Part shown: piece by piece, positions 1 through 5,596 of the stretch
How positions within the stretch are numbered: the first letter of the stretch is position 1
Layout of the letters: each line of letters starts with the position of its first letter
Assembly (NCBI GenBank): GCA_041920415.1
Contig: JBHGYD010000019.1
Location: 1 to 9,270, forward strand
Direction: 5' to 3'
DNA length: 9,270 nt
From: JBHGYD01 sp041920415
GTDB taxonomy: Bacteria; Bacillota; Bacilli; Bacillales; Anoxybacillaceae
The notes under the pieces: model-generated
Seen by the model: the letters and a program-made list of their open reading frames with translations, nothing else
What the model was told of the DNA's origin: nothing
Database searches by the model: none
Program-made: the position numbers and the translations under genes

Positions 1-94
1 AGCAGCGAAGCGTACCCACCCACTGTCATATATACACAGATTTAAGAAATAAAGTTAGAAGTCGTGTCGAAAAATATTTTTTTGACACCCCTGA

Positions 95-121
95 AACGGC
101 TACAACCGTTGATATATCAAC
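95..121 (+). promoter_or_regulatory. Possible structured leader of serS
   Basis: Two inverted repeats overlap just upstream of the serS ribosome binding site. AACGG (95-99) pairs with CCGTT (106-110). GTTGATATATCAAC (108-121) is a perfect 14-base palindrome that would fold as a 5-bp stem with a TATA loop. The two stems share bases 108-110, so they could not form fully at the same time. The palindrome could instead be a DNA operator. No T-box signature (the conserved GGGTGG-type antiterminator sequence) is visible in the 144 bases available, although many Bacillaceae serS genes have one. A TTGACA at 82-87 has no good -10 at normal spacing. The function is inferred only. Confidence 0.3.
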
Positions 122-144
122 ATTTATAGAGGGAGGAAAGATAG

Positions 145-1419
145 ATGTTAGATTTGAAATTTTTACGCGCAAACTTTGAAGAAGTAAAAGAGAAACTCAA
201 ACATCGTGGGGAGGATTTAACGGATTTTGCACGCTTTGAAGAATTAGACAGCAAGCGTCGCGAATTAATCGTAAAAGCAGAAGAGTTGAAAAATAAGCGC
301 AATGAAGTATCTCAGCAAATCGCCGTTTTAAAGCGTGAGAAAAAAGATGCTGACCATCTTATTGCGGAAATGCGAGAGGTAGGAGATCGCATTAAAGTAT
401 TAGATGACGAACTTCGCGAAGTAGAAGAAACGTTACAAATGCTATTGCTATCTATTCCAAACATTCCGCATGAGTCAGTGCCAATTGGTGAATCAGAAGA
501 TGATAACGTAGAAATTCGCAAATGGGGAGAGCCTCGTCAATTTCCTTTTGAACCGAAACCACATTGGGAAATTGCTGACAAACTCGGAATTTTAGACTTT
601 GAACGTGCAGCGAAAGTAACGGGAAGCCGATTTGTATTTTATAAAGGATTAGGTGCTCGCCTAGAGCGTGCGCTCATTAACTTCATGATCGATTTACATG
701 TGGAAGAGCACGGTTATCAAGAGGTATTACCTCCTTATCTCGTAAACCGCGCCAGCATGACAGGAACCGGACAATTACCGAAATTTGAGGAAGATGCTTT
801 TCGCATTGAAAGTGAGGATTATTTTTTAATTCCAACAGCAGAAGTGCCTGTTACGAACTTGCATCGTGATGAAGTTTTATCAGCTGACGATTTACCGATT
901 AATTATGTCGCCTATAGCGCATGTTTCCGTTCAGAAGCAGGTTCTGCTGGGCGCGACACAAGAGGATTAATTCGTCAACATCAATTTAATAAAGTAGAAC
1001 TTGTTAAATTTGTGAAGCCGGAAGATTCATATGAAGAGCTAGAAAAATTAACGAGCCATGCCGAAAAAGTGTTACAGCTGCTGGGACTTCCTTACCGTGT
1101 CATGAGCATGTGTACAGGAGACTTAGGATTTACGGCAGCTAAAAAATATGACATTGAAGTATGGCTTCCAAGCTATGGAACATATCGAGAAATTTCTTCT
1201 TGTAGCAATTTTGAGGCGTTCCAAGCTCGTCGTGCCAATATTCGCTTCCGTCGCGATCCAAAAGCGAAACCAGAGTATGTTCATACATTAAACGGTTCTG
1301 GATTGGCAATTGGGCGAACAGTAGCTGCGATTTTAGAAAATTATCAGCAAGAGGACGGTACTGTTATTATTCCTGAAGTGTTGCGTCCTTATATGGGAAA
1401 TAAAGAAGTGATTAAGTAA
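145..1419 (+). CDS. serS: Seryl-tRNA synthetase
   Basis: This cytosolic class II aminoacyl-tRNA synthetase charges tRNA-Ser with serine, and it also makes Ser-tRNA-Sec in organisms that use selenocysteine. The 424-residue length is normal for bacterial SerS. The N-terminus (about residues 25-105) is rich in Lys and Glu in heptad-like order, as expected of the long coiled-coil arm that grips the extra arm of tRNA-Ser. The catalytic domain shows the TAE serine-site motif (231-233), motif 2 (FRSEAG 261-266 with R277 in LIRQHQF), the SSCSNFEAFQARR block (351-363) and motif 3 (LAIGRTVAAILE 387-398). GGGAGG at 131-136 lies eight bases before the ATG and supports this start. The gene is followed by a strong terminator and then a tRNA-Ser gene, which is its substrate. 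No truncation or missing catalytic residue is seen. Confidence 0.98.
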   Translation: MLDLKFLRANFEEVKEKLKHRGEDLTDFARFEELDSKRRELIVKAEELKNKRNEVSQQIAVLKREKKDADHLIAEMREVGDRIKVLDDELREVEETLQMLLLSIPNIPHESVPIGESEDDNVEIRKWGEPRQFPFEPKPHWEIADKLGILDFERAAKVTGSRFVFYKGLGARLERALINFMIDLHVEEHGYQEVLPPYLVNRASMTGTGQLPKFEEDAFRIESEDYFLIPTAEVPVTNLHRDEVLSADDLPINYVAYSACFRSEAGSAGRDTRGLIRQHQFNKVELVKFVKPEDSYEELEKLTSHAEKVLQLLGLPYRVMSMCTGDLGFTAAKKYDIEVWLPSYGTYREISSCSNFEAFQARRANIRFRRDPKAKPEYVHTLNGSGLAIGRTVAAILENYQQEDGTVIIPEVLRPYMGNKEVIK

Positions 1420-1420
1420 A

Positions 1421-1452
1421 AAATGAGGGAGCATAGTCTCCCTTTCATTTTT
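1421..1452 (+). terminator. Intrinsic terminator of serS
   Basis: AAATGAGGGAG (1421-1431) pairs with CTCCC (1438-1442) and TCATTT (1445-1450) across a six-base loop, with a two-T bulge in the right arm. The stem runs into five T residues. It begins one base after the serS stop codon, so serS transcription should mostly end here. Confidence 0.85.
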
Positions 1453-1457
1453 AGAAC

Positions 1458-1560
1458 TTCGTCGTTTTTCGATCACTTTTTTGAAGATACTGGCGGAGAA
1501 TAGGTTGTTTCGGTGCTATGTTATGTCCGTGTTTATTTTTGATGATCGAAAAGCGGTGAA
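1458..1560 (+). repeat. 103-base segment bounded by 18-bp imperfect inverted repeat
   Basis: Bases 1458-1475 pair with 1543-1560 over 18 positions. Fifteen are Watson-Crick pairs and three are G-U wobbles if the plus strand is transcribed. The core CTTTTCGATCA/TGATCGAAAAG is nearly perfect. The 67 bases between the arms hold no ORF or recognised RNA. The segment lies between the serS terminator and the tRNA-Ser promoter. It could be a structured RNA, a degenerate miniature mobile element or an incidental repeat; nothing in the sequence decides between these. Confidence 0.4.
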
Positions 1561-1586
1561 TATACAACGAAAAAATAAAAAAAGTG

Positions 1587-1615
1587 TTGACTTATAAATC
1601 AGAACATGGTACATT
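1587..1615 (+). promoter_or_regulatory. SigA-type promoter of tRNA-Ser
   Basis: TTGACT (-35, 1587-1592) and TACATT (-10, 1610-1615) are separated by exactly 17 bases. The expected start at about 1622 is some nine bases before the mature tRNA, so the tRNA appears to have its own promoter and is not co-transcribed with serS. A/T tracts at 1567-1583 could act as an UP element. Confidence 0.8.
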
Positions 1616-1630
1616 AATTGATGTCAATAC

Positions 1631-1723
1631 GGAGGAGTACCCAAGTCTGGCTGAAGGGGTCGGTCTTGAAAACCGAGAGGCGTCGAAAGGCGCGCGGGGG
1701 TTCGAATCCCTCCTCCTCCGCCA
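1631..1723 (+). tRNA. tRNA-Ser (anticodon UGA)
   Basis: This is a class II tRNA of 93 bases with an encoded CCA end. The acceptor GGAGGAG (1631-1637) pairs with CTCCTCC, followed by discriminator G and CCA (1721-1723). The anticodon stem is TCGGT/ACCGA with loop CTTGAAA (1665-1671), placing anticodon TGA at 1667-1669, which reads UCA-family serine codons. A long variable arm lies between the anticodon stem and the T arm, as required for SerS recognition. The T loop is TTCGAAT. The gene directly follows serS, as in B. subtilis. Confidence 0.97.
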
Positions 1724-1775
1724 TTAAGTAGTTTGAAACACCACTGCGCATAAATGGAGATTGTTATTCGAAACG

Positions 1776-1806
1776 ATTCGTTACGTCTTGTAACGAATTT
1801 TTTATT
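1776..1806 (+). terminator. Intrinsic terminator of tRNA-Ser
   Basis: ATTCGTTAC (1776-1784) pairs perfectly with GTAACGAAT (1790-1798) around a five-base loop. It is followed by six T residues, an A and more T. It lies about 50 bases after the tRNA end. Confidence 0.85.
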
Positions 1807-1807
1807 T

Positions 1808-1850
1808 GATAAAAAGTGAAACCGCCTAGTCAATAGGCGGTTATTTTTTT
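1808..1850. terminator. Bidirectional terminator at the end of dck
   Basis: AACCGCCTA (1820-1828) pairs with TAGGCGGTT (1834-1842) around the loop GTCAA. On the plus strand it is followed by A and seven T residues. On the minus strand it is followed by TTTCACTTTTTATC. It overlaps the dck stop codon. It most likely ends dgk-dck transcription and also stops readthrough from the tRNA side. Confidence 0.85.
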
Positions 1851-2509
1851 AAACGACGATATTGGTTTAACATATAGGCAATTTTTTCGACAATCGGTTC
1901 GATGGATTGTTCATTTTCTAGAATGTCATAATCATTAATATTAATACGGAGAACAGGACAAGCATTAAAGCTATTAATCCATCGTTCATATCGTTCATAC
2001 ATTTCTTTCCAATATTCAACAGGTGTTTGTTGTTCCATTGGTCGTCCGCGCTCACGAATTCGTTTTAAAATTTCTTCAAAACTTCCTTCTAAGTAAATAA
2101 GTAAATCAGGATGAGGAAAATATGGCGTCATTACCATCGCTTCAAATAAGCTCGTATATGTTTCGTAATCCACTTTTGTCATTGTTCCTTTTTCAAAGTG
2201 CATTTTTGCAAAAATCCCTGTATCTTCATAAATCGAGCGATCTTGAACAAATCCACCACCATACTCAAAGATTCGCTTTTGCTCCTTGAAGCGTTCAGCA
2301 AGAAAATAAATTTGCAAGTGGAAGCTCCACCGATGAAAATCGGCATAAAACTTATCTAAATATGGATTTGTATCAACTTTTTCAAAAGAAGTACGAAATT
2401 GGAGTGCTTTAGCAAGCGCTTTTGTCATCGTCGATTTTCCAACCCCGACCGTCCCAGCAATCGTAATGACTGCATCACTTGGAATATTGTATTTCTCTCG
2501 TAAATTCAT
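1841..2509 (-). CDS. dck: Deoxyadenosine/deoxycytidine kinase
   Basis: This cytosolic salvage enzyme phosphorylates deoxyadenosine and deoxycytidine to their 5'-monophosphates using a nucleoside triphosphate. Its 222 residues are close to the B. subtilis Dck length. It belongs to the deoxynucleoside kinase family. Visible landmarks are the P-loop GTVGVGKS (19-26), the FEKVDTNPYL segment with E43 at the substrate site, W61-S62-F63 and Q66, the DRS motif (90-92) that contacts the sugar and is typical of this family, and the lid RIRERGR (150-156). The ATG overlaps the upstream dgk stop as ATGA, and AAGGAG (plus-strand 2519-2524) lies nine bases before it, so the two kinases form a translationally coupled pair. 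The gene ends inside the bidirectional terminator. Confidence 0.95.
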   Translation of the reverse strand: MNLREKYNIPSDAVITIAGTVGVGKSTMTKALAKALQFRTSFEKVDTNPYLDKFYADFHRWSFHLQIYFLAERFKEQKRIFEYGGGFVQDRSIYEDTGIFAKMHFEKGTMTKVDYETYTSLFEAMVMTPYFPHPDLLIYLEGSFEEILKRIRERGRPMEQQTPVEYWKEMYERYERWINSFNACPVLRININDYDILENEQSIEPIVEKIAYMLNQYRRLKK

Positions 2510-3144
2510 TGCAACTGGCTCCTTTTTAATACATTTTCTATTTGCTCAAAAATATAAAGTAAATCGGCTTTCCGTTGAACAAAATCAAGCTTGTCCCCGT
2601 TAAAATGAAGAATAGGAATATGTGGATTCGATTTTTCGAACAATTTCATCGTTTGTTCGTAGGCGATTGATAATTGTTCTAAATATAGCGGGTCGATATT
2701 CTTTTCAATTTCTCGTCCTCTCATTTTAATTCGTTTTAATAACGTATCGAGACTGGCGTTTAAATAAATAATGATATTAGGTTGAGGCATGTTTTCTGTA
2801 AGAATATCGTATATTTTTAAATATTTTTTATATTGTTCATCTTTTAATGTTCTCTCTGCAAAAATTAAGTTTTTAAGAATATGATAGTCAGCAACAACTG
2901 GTTTTTGTTTTTTTATAAAATCACGGTTAATATCTTCTAACTGTTTATAGCGGTTGCAGAGAAAAAACATTTCTGTTTGAAAGCTCCATTCCTCAATATT
3001 TTCATAAAATTTCCCGAGAAATGGATTTTCATCTACAATTTCTTTTAATAAATGATAACCAAACTGTTCGGCAATCGCTTTTGCTAGCGATGTTTTCCCG
3101 ACCCCAATTGGTCCCTCCACCGCAATAAACGGCACTATACCCAT
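2506..3144 (-). CDS. dgk: Deoxyguanosine kinase
   Basis: This enzyme phosphorylates deoxyguanosine to dGMP in purine deoxynucleoside salvage and is a paralogue of the adjacent Dck. The 212 residues carry the P-loop GPIGVGKT (11-18), KEIVDENPFL (34-43) with E35 at the substrate site, EWSFQ (52-56) and the lid RIKMRGR (138-144). At the place of the Dck DRS motif it has DYH (86-88), as in B. subtilis Dgk, which supports assigning guanine specificity to this copy. An in-frame ATG 21 bases upstream (3163-3165) is possible, but the chosen ATG has an ideal AAGGAGG (plus-strand 3153-3159) eight bases before it, inside the longer reading. The mature-looking sequence GIVPFIAVEGPIG follows directly. Order on the minus strand is dgk then dck. 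Confidence 0.94.
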   Translation of the reverse strand: MGIVPFIAVEGPIGVGKTSLAKAIAEQFGYHLLKEIVDENPFLGKFYENIEEWSFQTEMFFLCNRYKQLEDINRDFIKKQKPVVADYHILKNLIFAERTLKDEQYKKYLKIYDILTENMPQPNIIIYLNASLDTLLKRIKMRGREIEKNIDPLYLEQLSIAYEQTMKLFEKSNPHIPILHFNGDKLDFVQRKADLLYIFEQIENVLKRSQLQ

Positions 3145-3193
3145 TCCGCTACCCTCCTTTATCATTCAACGTCCGTTTGAACAGACGAATTTT

Positions 3194-3202
3194 ATTTTAA
3201 CA
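3194..3202 (-). promoter_or_regulatory. Possible extended -10 of the dgk-dck promoter
   Basis: On the minus strand TGTTAAAAT matches the extended -10 form TGnTAAAAT, about 35 bases before the dgk ribosome binding site. No good -35 hexamer is visible 16-18 bases upstream, which fits a TG-dependent promoter. The yaaH terminator lies just beyond it, so dgk-dck needs a start in this gap. Confidence 0.4.
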
Positions 3203-3230
3203 CAGACTGAAAAAAGATAGGGAGAATTCA

Positions 3231-3270
3231 TGAAAAGAAACAACACTTGGATTTTTTATCCAAGTGTTGT
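3231..3270 (-). terminator. Intrinsic terminator of yaaH
   Basis: CAACACTTGGAT (3241-3252) pairs perfectly with ATCCAAGTGTTG (3258-3269), with one further A-T pair at 3240/3270, around a five-base loop. Read on the minus strand the stem is followed by TTTCTTTTC. It begins directly after the yaaH stop codon and separates yaaH from dgk-dck. Confidence 0.85.
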
Positions 3271-4557
3271 CTATCTTTTAACGACATTAAAATTGTCAGT
3301 AATAAGGAGCCAATTTTGCGGGAAGTCTAAACCAAGTTTCCAATAACTCACTCCCCTTAAACCAAGCTCTTTTACTAAATTAAATTTCGCTTGAATTGAA
3401 CGAGCATCTTCGAACCAAACTTTATGCTCTTTTCCATTTTCATCTTTATAGTTAAAATGTGGGGCCTGAGCTTTTGTATCATATTCGATCGGAACGTTGT
3501 AACGAGCAGCAAGTCGAATGGCTTCTTGTGGACTAACGGCTCGAGCATATTGTCCGCCTGGTACATATGGAAGTGTCCAGTCATAACCGTATAAATTTTG
3601 TCCCATCATAATTTTTGAAGCAGGCATTTCCGTAATGGCATACTCTAACACCTGACGAACAGGTCCAATTGGTGAGACAGGCATTGGAGGTCCACCGCTG
3701 TATCCCCATTCATATGTCATAATGACAACAAAATCGACGATTTGACCGTGAGTATGGTAATCATGGGCTTCGTACCAACGTCCTTTTTGTGTCGCACTTG
3801 TTTTAGGAGCAAGAGCAGTCGACATCAACCACCCTTCCCTACTGAACCGCTGCTTTGCTTTTCGCAAAAAAGTGTTATATGCTTCTCGGTCAGCGGGGCG
3901 CAAGTATTCCATATCAAAATGAATGTCGCGAAATCCGTATTTTTTCGCTGTTGTAACGATATTTTCAAGAAAACGGCTCTGCAGTTCCTCGTTGTTTAGT
4001 ATGATTGCCCCTAATTCATCACTAAATTGATCGTTTTCAATGTTAGTTATGACCATCATCAGCGTCACATTGTTTGCGCGAGCGATAGAAGGAAAATTGT
4101 TTAAAGACGGCTCTTTTAATGTTCCATCCCTTTGAATTTGAAAACTAAATGGGGCTAAATATGTTAAATATGGAGCGGCATCGCGGGCGCTCGCTTCTAA
4201 TGTAGGGCTGACTGTAGTGTCGCGTGGTTCTACGTACCCATTAAATTCCGAATTTCTTTTTGGTTGTGGTGGAATATATAGGCGCTGACCGATTTGTAAT
4301 GAATAATCAAGGGGAATACGGTTTATTTGAGCGAGTTGTTGTGGGGTTATTCTAAATTTGCGGGCAATGAGCCAAAGGCTATCTCCTGATTGTACCCAAT
4401 AAAAACGACCAACAATGGGAATGACGATGGCTTGCCCAACGACTAGTGAATTCGGATTTGGAAGTTTATTTGCTCTTATAATTTCTTCTGGGGTTGTACT
4501 ATATGCTTGGGCAATTCCTGTTAACGTTTGTCCCGGTTGCACAACGTGAATTTGCAT
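3271..4557 (-). CDS. yaaH: Spore cortex peptidoglycan hydrolase, LysM-LysM-GH18 (SleL/YaaH family)
   Basis: This 428-residue protein, close to B. subtilis YaaH in length, is expected to be an N-acetylglucosaminidase acting on cortex muropeptides during spore germination. Two LysM domains at about residues 2-47 and 52-96 each end in an IPP/IVIP-type segment and should anchor the protein to cortex glycan. A glycoside hydrolase 18 barrel fills about 108-428. Its catalytic strand reads DIHFDMEY with D211, D215 and the proton-donor E217, the GH18 DxxxDxE signature. There is no signal peptide, as expected for a protein made in the mother cell and placed in the forming spore. The ATG follows GGGAGG (plus-strand 4564-4569) by six bases. 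A SigE-like promoter lies upstream. In B. subtilis yaaI lies between this gene and tadA; here it is missing. Confidence 0.94.
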   Translation of the reverse strand: MQIHVVQPGQTLTGIAQAYSTTPEEIIRANKLPNPNSLVVGQAIVIPIVGRFYWVQSGDSLWLIARKFRITPQQLAQINRIPLDYSLQIGQRLYIPPQPKRNSEFNGYVEPRDTTVSPTLEASARDAAPYLTYLAPFSFQIQRDGTLKEPSLNNFPSIARANNVTLMMVITNIENDQFSDELGAIILNNEELQSRFLENIVTTAKKYGFRDIHFDMEYLRPADREAYNTFLRKAKQRFSREGWLMSTALAPKTSATQKGRWYEAHDYHTHGQIVDFVVIMTYEWGYSGGPPMPVSPIGPVRQVLEYAITEMPASKIMMGQNLYGYDWTLPYVPGGQYARAVSPQEAIRLAARYNVPIEYDTKAQAPHFNYKDENGKEHKVWFEDARSIQAKFNLVKELGLRGVSYWKLGLDFPQNWLLITDNFNVVKR

Positions 4558-4572
4558 AGTTTCCCTCCCTAG

Positions 4573-4602
4573 TTGCTTCTTTCACTTTTCCTATTTTATG
4601 AT
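4573..4602 (+). promoter_or_regulatory. Possible SigA promoter of tadA
   Basis: TTGCTT (4573-4578) and TATGAT (4597-4602) are 18 bases apart. The -10 is good (5 of 6) and the -35 weak (3 of 6). The predicted start near 4609 leaves a leader of about 39 bases before tadA. The -10 shares bases 4597-4600 with the SigE-like -10 of yaaH on the other strand. Confidence 0.35.
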
Positions 4603-4621
4603 TAAAAGGGAAAGGAAATGA
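4593..4621 (-). promoter_or_regulatory. SigE-like (mother cell) promoter of yaaH
   Basis: On the minus strand TCATTTC (plus 4615-4621) and CATAAAAT (plus 4593-4600) are spaced by 14 bases. This resembles the SigE consensus KMATATT-N14-CATACAMT, with 5 of 7 and 7 of 8 matches. B. subtilis yaaH is known to belong to the SigE regulon. The predicted start is about 30 bases before the yaaH ATG. The site is assigned by motif and homology only. Confidence 0.55.
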
Positions 4622-4647
4622 CGTTTATTTTTGTGAGGAGCTTCATG

Positions 4648-5142
4648 ATGATGAACGATGAATACTATATGCGGCTAGCCATTGAAGAGGCCAAAAAAGC
4701 AGAGGAAATTGGCGAAGTACCAATAGGAGCGATTATTGTAAAAGATGGGCAAATCATTGCTCGAGCACATAACTTGCGAGAAACACAACAACGTGCGATT
4801 GCTCATGCGGAAGTTTTAGCGATTGATGAAGCTTGTAAAGCAATCGGTTCATGGAGGCTCGAGGAAACGACATTATATGTCACACTTGAACCTTGTGCAA
4901 TGTGTGCAGGAGCAATTGTTCTTTCACGAGTAAAGAAAGTGGTTTTTGGTGCGAGCGATCCGAAAGGAGGATGCGCGGGAACACTGATGAATTTATTACA
5001 AGAAAAAAGGTTTAACCATCAAGTAGAAATCATCAGTGGTGTATTACAAGAAGAGTGTAGTCAAATATTGAGTGGATTTTTTCGACAATTAAGAATGAAA
5101 AAAAAGCAGAGTGATGAAAGGATTGGGGAAAGTTCCAAATAA
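4648..5142 (+). CDS. tadA: tRNA-specific adenosine deaminase
   Basis: This zinc enzyme converts A34 of tRNA-Arg(ACG) to inosine so that one tRNA reads CGU, CGC and CGA. It belongs to the cytidine/deoxycytidylate deaminase fold. The 164 residues show H53-A-E55 (zinc ligand and catalytic glutamate) and P82-C83-A-M-C86 (two cysteine ligands), followed by AGAIVLSRV and the DPKGGCAGTLMNLL segment typical of TadA. The reading frame extends to 4618, but three consecutive in-frame ATGs (4645, 4648, 4651) sit 4, 7 and 10 bases after GTGAGGAG (4633-4640). The middle one has the best spacing; the exact choice among the three is open. The basic C-terminal tail is like other Bacillus TadA. It reads divergently from yaaH. 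No terminator is visible between its stop and the SRP RNA promoter. Confidence 0.95.
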   Translation: MMNDEYYMRLAIEEAKKAEEIGEVPIGAIIVKDGQIIARAHNLRETQQRAIAHAEVLAIDEACKAIGSWRLEETTLYVTLEPCAMCAGAIVLSRVKKVVFGASDPKGGCAGTLMNLLQEKRFNHQVEIISGVLQEECSQILSGFFRQLRMKKKQSDERIGESSK

Positions 5143-5159
5143 TTTACAAGATGCATTCA

Positions 5160-5188
5160 TTGCATTTTTCCTAAAAAACATATATACT
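5160..5188 (+). promoter_or_regulatory. Promoter of the SRP RNA gene
   Basis: TTGCAT (5160-5165) and TATACT (5183-5188) are separated by 17 bases. The predicted transcription start at about 5194-5196 coincides with the first paired bases of the SRP RNA. Confidence 0.7.
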
Positions 5189-5193
5189 TATAT

Positions 5194-5464
5194 TTGCCGT
5201 GCTAAGTGGGGAGGTAGCGGTGCCCTGTACTCGCAATCCGCTCTAGCGAGACCGAATCCCTTCCCGAGGTTAGTTTGCTGTAAGGTCTGTCTCAAGTAAG
5301 TGGTGTTGACGTTTGGGTCCCACGCAATGGGATTCCGTGAACCCTGTCAGGTCCGGAAGGAAGCAGCAGTAAGCGGATGCTCCCATGTGCCGTGGGGGTG
5401 CCTGGACCGAGCTAACTGCTTGAGCAACGCTTGGGGCAGCTAATCGACGGAAGGTGCACGGTAG
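5194..5464 (+). ncRNA. scr: Signal recognition particle RNA (scRNA, Bacillus long type)
   Basis: This RNA scaffolds the signal recognition particle, binding Ffh and directing nascent membrane and secreted proteins to the membrane via FtsY. The termini pair, CCGTGC (5197-5202) with GCACGG (5456-5461). The span of about 271 bases equals the B. subtilis scRNA length. The 5' Alu-type domain (GTGCTAAG, GGTAGCGGTGCCCTGTA) is present. The Ffh-binding hairpin is seen as GTCAGGTCCGGAAGGAAGCA (5346-5365) with the GGAA tetraloop at 5355-5358, closed by GGTGCCTGG downstream. The ends are estimated from pairing and the promoter; they may be off by a few bases. It lies between tadA and dnaX as in B. subtilis. 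Confidence 0.96.
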
Positions 5465-5494
5465 TTTCATACATACCATATAATATGAGAAGGT

Positions 5495-5529
5495 AAACTC
5501 ACTCACATTTTGAGTGGGTTTTTATTTTT
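5495..5529 (+). terminator. Intrinsic terminator of the SRP RNA
   Basis: AAACTCACTCA (5495-5505) pairs with TGAGTGGGTTT (5511-5521), with one G-U pair, around the loop CATTT. It is followed by a T-rich tract. It lies about 30 bases after the mature 3' end. Confidence 0.85.
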
Positions 5530-5535
5530 CCCATT

Positions 5536-5563
5536 TTGAAAAACAATAAAGACATTATATAAT
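5536..5563 (+). promoter_or_regulatory. SigA promoter of dnaX
   Basis: TTGAAA (5536-5541, 5 of 6) and a perfect TATAAT (5558-5563) are spaced by 16 bases. They lie between the SRP RNA terminator and the dnaX ribosome binding site. The predicted start is near 5570. It likely serves the whole dnaX-ebfC-recR-yaaL cluster, because no other clear promoter or terminator is seen until after yaaL. Confidence 0.7.
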
Positions 5564-5596
5564 AAATAAGATGAGAGAAAAGAGGAGGGCAATTTC

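Noticed and set aside
82..87. TTGACA as a -35 for serS
   Set aside because: At 16-18 bases downstream there is no -10-like hexamer; GATATA at 111-116 would need a 23-base spacer.
3..180. Open frame through the serS leader on the plus strand
   Set aside because: It has no ATG, GTG or TTG start within the window, crosses the serS ribosome binding site and start, and its translation resembles no protein I recognise.
1624..1833. Minus-strand ORF of 69 codons with a GGGGGIRTPARLSTPLG-like segment
   Set aside because: It is the reverse reading of the tRNA-Ser gene. This kind of peptide is a well-known false gene call over tRNA-Ser.
3742..3999. Plus-strand ORF of 85 codons inside yaaH
   Set aside because: It is a shadow frame opposite the GH18 catalytic domain, with no ribosome binding site and no recognisable product.
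5479..5484. TATAAT after the SRP RNA as a promoter
   Set aside because: The position for its -35 (about 5456-5461) holds GCACGG, the end of the SRP RNA, and a terminator follows immediately. The dnaX promoter at 5536-5563 is far better.
5111..5506. ORFs on both strands across 5111-5506
   Set aside because: They lie over the SRP RNA, whose conserved sequence explains the region fully.
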